Positions 1 through 11,386 of a stretch of 64,000 nt of DNA are shown here, one piece after another. Each line of letters begins with the position of its first letter. Within the stretch, counting starts at the first letter, position 1. Source of the stretch: Actinomadura violacea. GTDB taxonomy: Bacteria > Actinomycetota > Actinomycetes > Streptosporangiales > Streptosporangiaceae. The notes below the pieces were generated by a model. It saw nothing but the letters and a program-made list of their open reading frames with translations. It made no database searches and had not been told where the DNA came from. Where the stretch lies: the NCBI RefSeq assembly GCF_017573465.1, contig NZ_JAGEPF010000002.1:372001-436000 (forward strand). Direction: 5' to 3'. The translations under genes were made by a program, and so were the position numbers.

Positions 1-55
1 CAAACCCGTCAATACCCCGTCGATACGGCCGCAGAGGCCATCGAGGACACCCCCA

Positions 56-796
56 GTGACGACCATCGATCCGCACAGCCCCGTCCCGAAGTACTTCCAG
101 CTGCGAGCCATCCTGCTCGACCTCATCGAGAGCGCCGAGCTGCCCGTCGACGCCCCGATCCCCTCGGAGCGCGAGCTGTGCGTGCGGTACGGGCTGTCCC
201 GCATGACCGTCCGCCAGGGCGTCGACCAGCTCGTCTCGGAGGGCCGGCTGTACCGCGTCCCCGGCAAGGGCACCTTCGTCGCCCGCCCCAAGATCGAGAT
301 GCCGCTGCGGCTCGTCTCGTTCACCGAGGACATGCTCGCCCGCGGGCTGCGGCCCGGCGCCGTCGACCTGGACCGCCGCACCGCCCCCGCGGACGCGCGG
401 CTGGCCCGGATCTTCGAGGTCGAGCCCGGCACGCCGATCCACGTCATCGAGCGGCTGCGCACCGCCGACGGGGAGCCCATGGCACTCGAACGCGCGCATA
501 TCCTTGCCTCGCTCGCCCCGGACCTGCTGGACCGCCGCCTCGCCGACCGCTCCCTCTACGGCGTCCTCGAGGCGGTGTACGGGCTGGTCTTCGACGCCGG
601 CGACCAGACCATCGACGCCAGTCTGGCGGACGCGGCCGACGCCAGGCACCTGCAGATCCCCAAGGGCAGCGCCGTGCTGCTCCTGCAGCGCCGCTCCTAC
701 ACCGCAGGCGTCTGCGCCGAGCTGGGCGTGTCGACCTACCGGGCCGACCGCTACCAGATCCACACGGCACTCGGAAATCCCCCGCCGCACTCCTGA
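56..796 (+). CDS. GntR/HutC-family transcriptional regulator with UTRA domain
   Basis: This 246-aa protein starts at a GTG. Residues 1-80 form a winged helix-turn-helix with the GntR hallmarks 'PSERELCVRYGLSRMTVRQG' and the wing 'GKGTFVARP'. Residues about 95-235 form a UTRA effector domain ('VSFTEDMLARG', 'ERLRTADGEPMALER'). Such regulators sense sugar phosphates and repress uptake genes; DasR/NagR, which sense glucosamine-6-phosphate, are the closest well-known models. The gene lies 25 bp before a PTS permease gene on the same strand, so it probably controls that permease and itself. Its promoter and operator lie at or before the window edge, and the exact ligand cannot be told from sequence. 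Confidence 0.88.
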   Translation: MTTIDPHSPVPKYFQLRAILLDLIESAELPVDAPIPSERELCVRYGLSRMTVRQGVDQLVSEGRLYRVPGKGTFVARPKIEMPLRLVSFTEDMLARGLRPGAVDLDRRTAPADARLARIFEVEPGTPIHVIERLRTADGEPMALERAHILASLAPDLLDRRLADRSLYGVLEAVYGLVFDAGDQTIDASLADAADARHLQIPKGSAVLLLQRRSYTAGVCAELGVSTYRADRYQIHTALGNPPPHS

Positions 797-821
797 CACA
801 CCCCTGAGGAGGAACCTCCCG

Positions 822-2213
822 ATGACTTCGACCACCGTGGACGCCGCGCCGCGGCGGGGGTCGCGCGCCCTCGCGGTGCTGCAGCGGATCGGCCGCAGCC
901 TGATGCTGCCGATCGCCGTGCTGCCCGCCGCGGCCCTGCTGCTGCGCTTCGGCCAGCCGGACATGCTCGGCAAGGACGGCCTCGGCTGGATCCGCGTCGC
1001 CGAGGTCGTCGGCGGCGCCGGCCAGGCCCTGTTCGACCACCTGCCGCTGCTGTTCGCGGTCGGCGTCGCGATCGGCTTCGCCAAGAAGTCCGACGGCTCC
1101 ACCGCGCTCGCCGCGGTCGTCGGCTACCTGGTCTTCGACCAGGTCATCAAGATCATGTTCTCGCACTCGGCCGACCTCAAGGGCCAGGTGCTGATCACCA
1201 AGGTGACCGACGGTGCCGCCGCGCCCGCCATCGACTTCGGCGCCAAGAACCCGACGGACGTGCTCGGCGGCATCCTCATCGGCGTCGTCGCCGCCCTGCT
1301 CTACCAGCGCTTCCACCGCGTGAAGCTGCCCACCTACCTGGCGTTCTTCGGCGGCCGCCGGTTCGTCCCGATCGTCACCGCGCTCGCCGCGCTGGTGCTC
1401 GGCGTGCTGATCGGCTTCATCTGGCCGGTGTTCGGCGGCTGGCTCACCGACTTCGGCAACTGGATCACCGGCGCGGGCGCCGCGGGCGCCGGCATCTACG
1501 GCGTCGTCAACCGGCTGCTGCTGCCGTTCGGGCTGCACCACATCCCGAACTCGCTCATCTGGTTCGTCTTCGGCTCCTACAACGGCCCGGACGGCGTCGT
1601 GCACGGCGAGATCAACCGCTACCTCGCCGGCGACCCGCACTCGGGCGGCTTCCTCGCCGGATTCTTCCCCGTGCTGATGTTCGGCCTGCCCGGCGCCGCG
1701 CTCGCCATGTGGCGCGCCGCTCCCCCGCACCGCCGCTCCGCGGTCGGCGGCATCATGATCTCCGCCGCGCTCACCGCGTTCGTCACCGGCGTCACCGAGC
1801 CGATCGAGTTCGCGTTCATGTTCGTCGCGCCCGTCCTGTACGCGGTGCACGTCGTCCTCACCGGCATCTCGATGGCGATCCTCAACGCGGCCGGCGCCCA
1901 GCTCGGCTTCGGGTTCTCCGCGGGCGGCATCGACATGCTGCTGAACGCCTCGAAGGACAACACCAAGGGCCTGCCGCTCATCATCGGGATGGGGATCCTC
2001 TACTTCGTCATCTACTACTTCCTGTTCAAGTTCCTGATCGTGAAGTTCAACTTCGCGACGCCGGGACGGGAACCGGAGGACGAGGACTCCGTCGCCGCCG
2101 ACCCGGCCGCGGACCCCGAGCTCGCGGCGGGCGAGAAGAAGTCGCGGCGCCGCAAGCCGGCCGCCGACACAGCCGATACGGCCGAGACCGCCGACTCGCC
2201 GGCCACCACCTGA
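822..2213 (+). CDS. PTS sugar permease, EIIC component (glucose/N-acetylglucosamine family)
   Basis: The protein is 463 aa, starting at the ATG preceded by GAGGAGG. It is a polytopic membrane protein of the glucose/GlcNAc EIIC family. It opens with the usual 'LMLPIAVLPAAALLLRFG', has a 'GLHHI' motif near residue 236 and 'GVTEPIEFAFMF' near residue 325, which belong to the sugar-binding region. No EIIB domain follows: the C-terminus is a charged tail rich in D/E and ending in K/R and T/A. This matches Streptomyces NagE2-type permeases that use a separate EIIB. The protein should carry out phosphorylation-coupled uptake of an (amino)sugar under control of the preceding GntR gene. No EIIB gene is visible nearby. 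Confidence 0.9.
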   Translation: MTSTTVDAAPRRGSRALAVLQRIGRSLMLPIAVLPAAALLLRFGQPDMLGKDGLGWIRVAEVVGGAGQALFDHLPLLFAVGVAIGFAKKSDGSTALAAVVGYLVFDQVIKIMFSHSADLKGQVLITKVTDGAAAPAIDFGAKNPTDVLGGILIGVVAALLYQRFHRVKLPTYLAFFGGRRFVPIVTALAALVLGVLIGFIWPVFGGWLTDFGNWITGAGAAGAGIYGVVNRLLLPFGLHHIPNSLIWFVFGSYNGPDGVVHGEINRYLAGDPHSGGFLAGFFPVLMFGLPGAALAMWRAAPPHRRSAVGGIMISAALTAFVTGVTEPIEFAFMFVAPVLYAVHVVLTGISMAILNAAGAQLGFGFSAGGIDMLLNASKDNTKGLPLIIGMGILYFVIYYFLFKFLIVKFNFATPGREPEDEDSVAADPAADPELAAGEKKSRRRKPAADTADTAETADSPATT

Positions 2214-2233
2214 CCCCATCTCCGCACCCCACT

Positions 2234-2274
2234 GAACGGCGGTGGGACGCCTTGCCGGCGTCCCGCCGCCGTTC
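2234..2274 (+). terminator. Intrinsic terminator hairpin after the PTS permease gene
   Basis: An 18-bp stem (2234-2251 with 2257-2274, one G-U pair) and a 5-nt loop start 20 nt after the EIIC stop. It lacks a long U tract, as is common in GC-rich actinomycetes. Confidence 0.8.
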
Positions 2275-2376
2275 GCTCTGCACGGGCCCCGCCTGCTCGG
2301 AGTGGCCGGATGCGGCCGGGGACGTATTTTTCGGCGGGCTCGCGACTCCCGTGCAGAAACGAGTCGGGAGGGTCCC

Positions 2377-2949
2377 ATGGGGCGTCGACGCCAGGTCAGG
2401 AACTCCGCGGTCCGCATCGTCCGGTACCGCGCCCTGTCATCGCAGCGGACGGACACATTGCAGCGGACGGACGGGGCGCTCGCGCTCAGCGCCGTCCAGG
2501 CGACGGCACGGCGCCGAGACACCGCTCCCGGGCAGCGTGCCACGGCCCCGCCGGTCCATCGAACGCCCGGCCCGCCCGGCGGTGCCGGGCGGGGGCTGCG
2601 AGTGGTCCGGCCGGGCGACGGCGTGGAGGCGGAGATGAGCGCCGTCGCCGAGACCGCGCTGCGGATCGTCGTCGAGGTACTCGCCGGGACGCGCCCGCCG
2701 CACCAGCTGTCCCTGGTCGCGGTGCCCGCCGTGTGCCGCGGCCTGGCGCCGCACCGCCGCGCCGTTCCGGACGGACGGCGGATCGTCCCGCCGCGCGTCC
2801 TGTCCAGCCGGCTCCAGCGGCCCTCGCACACCATCGCCGAGACGTCCGCCGTCGTCGTCATGGCCGGACGCGTCCACGCCGTCGCGCTGCGGCTCCAGCA
2901 CCTGCGCGGACGGTGGCGCTGCACGGCCGTCGAGACGACCGCCCCCTGA
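2377..2949 (+). CDS. Small DUF6459-like (Rv-type) protein next to secA
   Basis: The predicted protein is 190 aa. I chose the ATG at 2377 because GGGAGGG lies 4-7 nt upstream and homologues are of about this size. The N-terminal half is low-complexity and rich in R, A, P and T. The C-terminal part (residues about 90-190) is ordered: 'ALRIVVEVLAGTRPPHQL' and 'AVVVMAGRVHAVALRLQHLRGRWRCTAVE' (quoted in parts: 'VVVMAGRVHAVALRL', 'RWRCTAVE'). I recall this pattern from DUF6459/Rv-type proteins encoded beside secA in Streptomyces and relatives. The function is unknown. The gene converges on secA and shares its terminator. Confidence 0.7.
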   Translation: MGRRRQVRNSAVRIVRYRALSSQRTDTLQRTDGALALSAVQATARRRDTAPGQRATAPPVHRTPGPPGGAGRGLRVVRPGDGVEAEMSAVAETALRIVVEVLAGTRPPHQLSLVAVPAVCRGLAPHRRAVPDGRRIVPPRVLSSRLQRPSHTIAETSAVVVMAGRVHAVALRLQHLRGRWRCTAVETTAP

Positions 2950-2955
2950 CACGCC

Positions 2956-2993
2956 GCGAGGCGGCCTCCCGGACGACCGGGAGACCGCCTCGC
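2956..2993. terminator. Bidirectional terminator between DUF6459-like gene and secA
   Basis: A 17-bp stem (2956-2972 with 2977-2993, one mismatch) closes over the tetraloop ACGA. It lies 6 nt past one stop codon and 18 nt past the other, so it can serve both convergent genes. Confidence 0.85.
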
Positions 2994-3010
2994 AGGGCGC
3001 TCGCGAACCG

Positions 3011-5872
<2,862 letters not shown>

Positions 5873-6055
5873 TCTCGAAGGCTCCTTGCAGATCGTGGTT
5901 CACCGCTCCTGGCGGCACGCACACCACTCGTACGATGCCCATCGTAGGCGAGACCCAGAATGGTCTAGGTCACTCCGCAGCGCAATCCACCGGCCGCCCC
6001 GTTTGACGCACGGGGTCCGGGAGAAGATCTGAGGCACCATCGGAGGGGAGGCGCA

Positions 6056-6394
6056 ATGTCCGAAGAGTCGCACGGGTCCCACGCCGGCCGGCCGAGTTCC
6101 TGGGTCGCCGTCTCGATCATCTTCATCGGCTTCGCGGTGGGCGGTGTCGCGCTCTGCAACGGCCCGATGTGGATCATGTTCTGGGTCGGCGTCGGGATCA
6201 TCGTCCTCGGCCTGCTGGCCAGCTGGGTCGTCCACCTGTTCTCCGACGTGGTGCTGGACGCCCCGCGGGTGATCCCCGAGATCGTCGACTACACGCTCTT
6301 CGGTTCGCGCAGCGCGAAGCGCCGCGGCGGCGACGCCGGCGAGATCCTCGACCGCCCCACCGCCACCGACCCCCAGCACACCCCCCACGGCTGA
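6056..6394 (+). CDS. Small two-helix membrane protein, HGxxPAAW-like
   Basis: The 112-aa protein begins with a His/Ser-rich tail and 'HAGRPSSW', which resembles the 'HGxxPAAW' motif of small actinobacterial membrane proteins. Two membrane helices follow (about residues 16-35 and 38-62). A soluble tail of about 50 residues ends the protein. GGGGAGG precedes the ATG. It diverges from secA. No biochemical role is known for the family; placement in it is from memory of the motif. Confidence 0.7.
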   Translation: MSEESHGSHAGRPSSWVAVSIIFIGFAVGGVALCNGPMWIMFWVGVGIIVLGLLASWVVHLFSDVVLDAPRVIPEIVDYTLFGSRSAKRRGGDAGEILDRPTATDPQHTPHG

Positions 6395-6408
6395 CCACCG
6401 CCCCTCAC

Positions 6409-6441
6409 GACGCGCCCGGCTCCCGGCGAGCCGGGCGCGTC
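6409..6441 (+). terminator. Perfect hairpin terminator after the HGxxPAAW-like gene
   Basis: A perfect 14-bp stem (6409-6422 with 6428-6441) and 5-nt loop start 14 nt after the stop codon. It may also act on the convergent ycaQ-like gene. Confidence 0.85.
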
Positions 6442-6544
6442 CGCGTCTCCGGCCGCGGAAGCGGCTGTTTCGGGAGGGCGAAGTCCCCGCGGCGAACCGC
6501 CCGATATGCCGGAGTCCGCGTGGCGGGCGGCCGGGGAGCGCGGG

Positions 6545-7738
6545 TCAGGAGGGTCCGGCCTTGAGCGCGGCGTCGACGAGCGTGCGGTCGAGACCGTCCG
6601 GGACGATCCGTTCGACGCGGACGTCGTCGCAGCCGACCCACGCCGCTGCCCGCCACAGCGCGGTCGCCAGCGACACGGCGGACGCCTCGGCGCGCCCCGC
6701 GGTCCGGATCGCCCACGGCTCGAACGACACCTGGCGGGCGACGAGCGTGCCGCCCTCCCGCGCCGGGTCGACCCGCCCGAGCAGCCGCCCGCCGGCCAGC
6801 AGCGGCATCGCGAAGTATCCGTGGACGCGCTTGCCCTTCGGGACGTAGGCCTCCAGCCGGTGGTCGAACCCGAACATCCGGGACGCCCGCGCGCGGTCCC
6901 ACACCAGGGAGTCGAACGGCGACAGCAGCGTCGTGGCGTGCCGTCCCCGCGCCGGGACCGCGAGGGCCTCCGGGTCGGCCCAGGCCCGCTGGCTCCATCC
7001 CGCCACCTTCACCGGGACGAGCCCGGTCGCCTCGACGACCCCGGCCACCTGGTCCTGCTTGAGCCGGTAGTAGTCCGCGAGGTCGCTCCGCGTCGCCACG
7101 CCGAGCGCCCGGCCCGACCGCGCGACGAGGGCCGTCAGGCAGGTCTCGTCGTCGGGGTCCTGCGCGAGCAGCTCCGCCGGGACGGCCCGTTCCGCCAGGT
7201 CGTAGACCCGCCGCCAGCCGACCCGCTCGGCGCACACGACCTCCCCGACGTCGAGCAGCCACTCGATGCCGATCTTGTGCTCGCTCCAGTCCCACCATTC
7301 GGCGCTCGCCTTCGCGCCGCCGAGCTCCTTGGTGGTCAGCGGGCCGTCCGAGCGCAGCCGGGCCCGGATCTCGTCGCACACGCCCTCGGGCACCTTGTGC
7401 CAGCGCCAGCCCCGCCGCAGGTAGGCGCGCCGCCGGAACGCGAACAGCGGCCAGTCGCGCATCGGCAGGATCGATGCCGCGTGCGCCCAGTACTCGAAGG
7501 CGCCGAACGAGCCGTTCCCCCAGTAGGCCGCCTCGATCGCACCGCGCCCGACCGAACCCAGCCGCGCGTACGGCACGAGCTCGTGGGACCGCGCCAGTAC
7601 CGAGATCGTGTCCAGCTGGACGGCCCCCAGCCGCTCCAGCATCGCCGTCACCCCGCCCCTCGGCCGCGCCCCCAGGAACCCCTGGGCGCGCAGCTGGAGC
7701 CGCCGTGCCTCGTCCGCGCTCAGCTCTACCTCGACCAC
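6545..7738 (-). CDS. YcaQ/AlkX-like winged-helix DNA glycosylase (HTH_42 family)
   Basis: The 397-aa protein belongs to the winged-helix HTH_42 superfamily, which includes E. coli YcaQ (AlkX) and the Streptomyces AlkZ glycosylases that unhook alkylation and interstrand crosslinks from DNA. Near the N-terminus 'GAVQLDTISVL' holds the QxD catalytic motif of the YcaQ-like branch; AlkZ-type resistance proteins have QxQ instead. Later signatures include 'YWGNGSFGAFEYWAHAASILP' in parts, and 'SPFDSLVWDRARASRMFGFD'. I place the start at the GTG at 7738, not at an upstream in-frame codon, because a TAGCAT box ends 8 nt before it, which would make the mRNA leaderless. It stands alone, with no toxin-synthesis genes nearby, so general repair is likelier than self-resistance. 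Confidence 0.85.
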   Translation of the reverse strand: MVEVELSADEARRLQLRAQGFLGARPRGGVTAMLERLGAVQLDTISVLARSHELVPYARLGSVGRGAIEAAYWGNGSFGAFEYWAHAASILPMRDWPLFAFRRRAYLRRGWRWHKVPEGVCDEIRARLRSDGPLTTKELGGAKASAEWWDWSEHKIGIEWLLDVGEVVCAERVGWRRVYDLAERAVPAELLAQDPDDETCLTALVARSGRALGVATRSDLADYYRLKQDQVAGVVEATGLVPVKVAGWSQRAWADPEALAVPARGRHATTLLSPFDSLVWDRARASRMFGFDHRLEAYVPKGKRVHGYFAMPLLAGGRLLGRVDPAREGGTLVARQVSFEPWAIRTAGRAEASAVSLATALWRAAAWVGCDDVRVERIVPDGLDRTLVDAALKAGPS

Positions 7739-7745
7739 GCCCGCG

Positions 7746-7751
7746 ATGCTA
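7746..7751 (-). promoter_or_regulatory. -10 box of a probable leaderless promoter (ycaQ-like gene)
   Basis: TAGCAT is followed by 7 nt and then the GTG start codon, so the transcript would begin at or next to the start codon. No clear -35 is visible and no Shine-Dalgarno fits. Confidence 0.6.
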
Positions 7752-7855
7752 GGCCACAACACCGACAAAACCACATTGCCGGTAACCCCCGCCCCGCCCA
7801 CACCCCAGCCGCCCCCGCCCGCCAACGGCCGGGATCTCACTGGGCGGGTGGTGGG

Positions 7856-8623
7856 TCAGGTGATCTCCAGGAGTTTCTCCCGGACGGCGTAGACGACCGC
7901 TTCCATGCGCGAGTGGAGCTGGAGCTTCTCGAGGATGTTGCGGACGTGGTTCTTGACCGTGTTCTCGGAGATGAACAGCTCCCGCGCGATCTCCCTGTTG
8001 CCGAGGCCGCGGGCGACGAGGCGAAGGACCTCCATCTCGCGCTCGGTGAGGCGGGGCGCGGGGACCTGCTGGGTGCGCTCCTCGCTGCGCTTGGCGAGCG
8101 AGGCGAACTCGGTGATCAGTTTGGACGCCATGGACGGGCTGATCAGCGACTGCCCGCCGTGCACGGCGCGGACCGCCTGCGGGACCTCGTCGATCGAGAT
8201 CTCCTTGAGCAGGTAGCCGCTGGCCCCGGCCTTGATCGCCTCGAAGAGGTCCTCCTCCTCGTCGCTGATCGTCAGCATCACGATCTTGGCGCTGGGCGCG
8301 GCGTCCTTAATCGCCGTGCAGGCCTCGATGCCGCTGCGCCGCGGCATCCGGATGTCCATCAGCACCACGTCGGGCAGCAGGTCGCCGGCCATCTCGACCG
8401 CCTCGTGCCCGTCGCCGCCCTCGCCGATGACCTCGATGTCGTCCTCGGCCTGCAGGACCATCTCCAGGCCTCTGCGGAACAGCGCGTGGTCGTCGACGAT
8501 GAGCACGCGGATCGGGTCGGCCGCATCGCCCGGCCGCGCGGCCCGCCGCTCGGCGGGGGTGGCGGCGGCGCCGCCCTGCCGGGGCACCGTCACGGCTTCG
8601 CGAGCCTCGGGATTCTCGCTCAC
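7856..8623 (-). CDS. NarL/FixJ-type response regulator (orphan)
   Basis: The 255-aa protein has a receiver domain (residues about 37-155) with acidic pair D44-D45, phospho-acceptor Asp 90 ('VVLMDIRMP') and conserved Lys in 'YLLKEIS'. A LuxR-type HTH follows (residues about 188-250, '[20 protein letters not shown]'). The first 36 residues are a low-complexity Ala/Arg extension, so translation may start further in. No histidine kinase gene is adjacent. From memory, an orphan regulator of this type sits beside hpf in Streptomyces too, suggesting a conserved link to ribosome hibernation or stress. Palindromic DNA just upstream may be its own operator. Confidence 0.88.
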   Translation of the reverse strand: MSENPEAREAVTVPRQGGAAATPAERRAARPGDAADPIRVLIVDDHALFRRGLEMVLQAEDDIEVIGEGGDGHEAVEMAGDLLPDVVLMDIRMPRRSGIEACTAIKDAAPSAKIVMLTISDEEEDLFEAIKAGASGYLLKEISIDEVPQAVRAVHGGQSLISPSMASKLITEFASLAKRSEERTQQVPAPRLTEREMEVLRLVARGLGNREIARELFISENTVKNHVRNILEKLQLHSRMEAVVYAVREKLLEIT

Positions 8624-8975
8624 CTGAGTCGCGGCGTGGAGGAGACGCCGCTTCCCCCCTTCACTGTCAGTGATCTGAAACTACCGGAGGGTCGGGCTCC
8701 AGGGTCGCCCCCGGAGGTTCTTCGCGGGGTCCGGGGTCGCCCCCGGGACGAAGGGGGCAGGGCCGAACCGGCGTGGTGCCGGCCACTGCGACGCCCCTCA
8801 GCCCCTACGTTACGGGGTTTTCCGCCGTTCCCAGCGTCTCGCGGGGCCGACGTCCGCCCACAAAATCCGGGAACTCCGGCCGGCCCGGACGCCCCGCGCC
8901 GTCCGGCGGGGGGTGCGCGGGCCGGCCGGTGCCCTGCCGATCCCGGCGTCGCTCCTCACTGGCGGGCGCCGCTCC
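8624..8975. other. Gene-free interval before the response regulator and after hpf
   Basis: This 352-bp stretch holds the regulator's promoter region at its left end. About 8695-8760 is a G/C-tract repeat-like part with two copies of 'GGGTCGCCCCCGG', typical of dispersed actinomycete intergenic repeats. Near 8945-8985 'GCTCCTCACT' occurs twice. I see no further gene. Confidence 0.5.
8660..8672. promoter_or_regulatory. Perfect 13-bp palindrome upstream of the response regulator gene
   Basis: TCACTGTCAGTGA lies between a possible -10 box (TAGTTT on the minus strand, 8677-8682) and the regulator's start. Its position fits an autoregulatory operator, but no binding is shown. Confidence 0.45.
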
Positions 8976-9656
8976 TCACTCCTCTACGAGCCTGATCACT
9001 CCGTAGTCCCAGCCCCTTCTGCGGTAGACGACCGAGGGATGCCCGGTGGCCTTGTCGCGGTAAAGGAAGAAGTCGTGCCCCACGAGCTCCATCTCGAAGA
9101 GCGCCTGCTCGATGCCCATCGGCTCGGCCTTGTGGAACTTCTCGCGGACGACGACGGGCCCGTCGCCCTCCATCGGGATCGGGACGATGCTCTCGTCCAC
9201 CTGTGCTCCGGCCATCGCGGCGCCGGTCTCCTCCTCGGCGACCGCCGTGGCCGTGCGCCCGGCGCGGGACGAGCCCTCGGGCACGGGCGCGGTCATCGGC
9301 ACCGGTTCGGGGAGCGGTTCCATCGTGGCGAGCTTGGCGCGGCCCTTGCCGCCGTGGGCCTTGCGGCGCCCGCAGTCGCGCCGCAGCCGCGACTCCAGCT
9401 TGTCGAGCGCCATGTCGAGGGCGCCGTAGCGGTCGTCGGCGGCGGCCTCGGCCCGGATCACCGGGCCGCGGGACCGGATGGTGAGCTCCACTCGTTCGCG
9501 CTGGTCGGCGAGCCGCGGGTTGCGTTCCTCGGACACCTCCACGTCCACGCGGATGACCTTCTGGTCGAGCCGCTCGATCTTGGCCAGTTTGCTGTCGACG
9601 TGCCGACGGAACCTGTCGTTGACCTCGGTGTGCCGGCCCCTCACGATGATGTCCAC
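8976..9656 (-). CDS. hpf: Long-form ribosome hibernation promoting factor HPF
   Basis: Long HPF dimerises 70S ribosomes into inactive 100S particles in slow growth or stress. The 226-aa protein has an N-terminal S30AE domain (residues about 2-100, 'DIIVRGRHTEVNDRFRRHV' and 'RYGALDMALDKLESRLRR'). A variable linker follows, then the C-terminal dimerisation domain (residues about 165-226, 'VVREKFHKAEPMGIEQAL' and 'GHDFFLYRDKATGHPSVVYR'). I chose the GTG at 9656 because GGGGGG precedes it and the S30AE domain starts there. It is flanked by secA-side genes and comF, the usual actinobacterial order. Confidence 0.95.
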   Translation of the reverse strand: MDIIVRGRHTEVNDRFRRHVDSKLAKIERLDQKVIRVDVEVSEERNPRLADQRERVELTIRSRGPVIRAEAAADDRYGALDMALDKLESRLRRDCGRRKAHGGKGRAKLATMEPLPEPVPMTAPVPEGSSRAGRTATAVAEEETGAAMAGAQVDESIVPIPMEGDGPVVVREKFHKAEPMGIEQALFEMELVGHDFFLYRDKATGHPSVVYRRRGWDYGVIRLVEE

Positions 9657-10349
9657 GTGGGTCCCCCCTTCTCCCGGTTGCGATACACGCCCGGTACGGG
9701 ACCCCTGATGGCCCCGTACGGGCACCACAGCACGGTGGGTCGCACCCGCCCGGCCGACCTGGTCTTCGTCCCCACATCCGCCTGCTGAGGGGCTCGCGGC
9801 GCTCTCGCCACTACTGCCCTTCTCCCGGTTCGGGGGATGTCGGATCCCTCGACGGGGCAGGACTTACCTCTAAGGCGCACCGTGATCGGTCGACGAAAAG
9901 TCGCCTTACGTGGGCCGTTTCGCCTGCGCCTGGCATCGGCTAGCCGGATCGTCTGCTGTGCTCCTGACGAGCACTGCGATCCGACGCAACCACGGACCCG
10001 GGCGGGTGCCATGTCAGGAACGCTAACCCCTTACGCCACGAATGTCAGGGGGGTGGGGCGAGGAAAAACTCACTGACCGTCATCGAGGACCCCCGCAGCG
10101 CCGTCCCCGGGCCCGCCCCGGGCGGACGCGCGAGGCCGCTGAGGCCCCTGGCGCCAGGGGGTGCGCGGCTTCGGGCCGCCCAGGTCAGACCCCCGCGTCC
10201 GCCGCCTGGGTTTGGAAAAATCTGTACTCCCGCCATGGAGCAATGTGACCCGAATTACCCCGTTTGTCGCCGACCGGGCCCGGCGGCGGCCACGGGGACG
10301 GCTACGTTAGGTAGCTACCTGCCCGTCCGCAGGGTCGACGTGAAGAAAG
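9657..10349. other. Gene-free interval between comF-like gene and hpf
   Basis: This 693-bp stretch probably carries the hpf promoter. The 14-mer CCCTTCTCCCGGTT occurs twice, at about 9666 and 9819; the first copy is the complement of the hpf ribosome binding region. A perfect 12-bp palindrome AGGTAGCTACCT lies at 10309-10320, just after the comF-like gene. Short open frames here have poor ribosome sites and no recognisable product, so I call no gene. Confidence 0.5.
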
Positions 10350-11216
10350 TCACCATCCCCTCCGCAGGGGCGTGGACGCCACGGTCGCCGACGCGACGAC
10401 CTCGGCGCCAGCCGCCTTCAGCGCGCGCGTCGCCTCGGCCAGCGAGGCCCCGGTCGTGACGACGTCGTCGACCAGGACGACTCTGCGTCCGGCGAGAGGC
10501 GCCCGCGGTACGGCCTCCAGCGCGCCGCTCAGATTGTCCCTGCGGGCCTTCGCCCCCAGGCCGGCCTGGTCGGCGACCCGGCGGCGCTGGCGCAACCCGC
10601 CCACCGCGGCCACCCGGACGCCGCTCGCCCGCAGCCGGTGCACGGCCACCTCCACGGCCCGCGCCATGGGATCGTGCCCGCGCCGGCGTGCCGCGCCCCG
10701 GCGCGACGGGACCCACACGACCGCCATCGGCTCCGCCAGCCGCCCGGACTCCACCAGCCGCGCAGACCCCGCCAGCCGCGCAGACCCCGCCAGCCGCGTA
10801 AACTCTCCCAGCCGCGCGGGCTCCGGCGATCGCGCAGACCCCGCCGATCGCGCAGGCCCCGCCGATCGCGCGGACTCCGGCGATGGCGCGGACTCCGGCA
10901 GGGCGCCGGGCGGCGGGCCCGGCCGGGCCCGCGGTTCCGGCAGGGCCGCGTCCACGGCTTTGGCCAGCGCCTCGCCGAGCGGGGCGGCGAGCCGGGTCCT
11001 GCCGTGCTCCTTGTAGGCCGAGAAGATCTTCTGGACGGCGCCCTCGTAGGAGGCGACCGTCCACGGCTGCGGGACGCCCGGAGGCGCGGGGCGCGCCGGC
11101 CGGGCGGGGCCGTCCAGCGCGGCGGCGCAGGACCCGCACAGCAGGACGGGCGCGCCGCCGCACCCGGCGCAGGTCTCGGGGAGCAGGAAGTCGATCAGGT
11201 CGGCGAGGAAGCTCAT
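10350..11216 (-). CDS. ComF-family phosphoribosyltransferase-like protein with hexapeptide-repeat insert
   Basis: The 288-aa protein starts at the ATG at 11216 ('SFLADLIDFLLPETCAGCGG'). The N-terminus has a ComF-type zinc ribbon (CAGC...CGSC, residues about 16-29). The C-terminus has the PRPP-binding loop 'VVLVDDVVTTGAS' of type I phosphoribosyltransferases. ComF homologues help DNA uptake in competent bacteria; in actinomycetes the substrate is unknown. Between the conserved blocks lies about nine copies of a hexapeptide (consensus xARSAG / ARLAGS), encoded by an 18-bp tandem repeat and absent from typical ComF. It lies between hpf and lpqB, as in other actinobacteria. Confidence 0.85.
   Translation of the reverse strand: MSFLADLIDFLLPETCAGCGGAPVLLCGSCAAALDGPARPARPAPPGVPQPWTVASYEGAVQKIFSAYKEHGRTRLAAPLGEALAKAVDAALPEPRARPGPPPGALPESAPSPESARSAGPARSAGSARSPEPARLGEFTRLAGSARLAGSARLVESGRLAEPMAVVWVPSRRGAARRRGHDPMARAVEVAVHRLRASGVRVAAVGGLRQRRRVADQAGLGAKARRDNLSGALEAVPRAPLAGRRVVLVDDVVTTGASLAEATRALKAAGAEVVASATVASTPLRRGW
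10732..10893 (-). repeat. 18-bp minisatellite inside the comF-like gene
   Basis: About nine imperfect 18-bp units (for example CAGACCCCGCCAGCCGCG on the plus strand) run in tandem. Being a multiple of three, they keep the frame and encode a six-residue repeat. Confidence 0.85.
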
Positions 11217-11342
11217 GACCTCGACGATCCCGGCCGCGGCGGGCCGCCGGAAGACCGGCGCCGAAATGTGGATAACCGCGTCGCGGCGTTTGTCCACAGT
11301 TCCGCGTTCGCCTCCCGGCCGGGCCTGCGAACCGCTATCCCC

Positions 11343-11376
11343 GGCCGCTCAGCGCCCCGCAGCCGCCTCAGCGGCC
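11343..11376 (-). terminator. Possible terminator after lpqB
   Basis: GGCCGCT and AGCGGCC form a 7-bp stem over a 20-nt GC-rich loop just after the lpqB stop. It is weak and has no U tract. Confidence 0.35.
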
Positions 11377-11386
11377 CGGTCGCGGC

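Noticed and set aside
9837..10076. 79-codon plus-strand frame upstream of hpf
   Set aside because: No Shine-Dalgarno, no recognisable product, and atypical composition.
10600..10900. CRISPR-like array
   Set aside because: The periodic 18-bp units have no spacers; they are an in-frame coding minisatellite.
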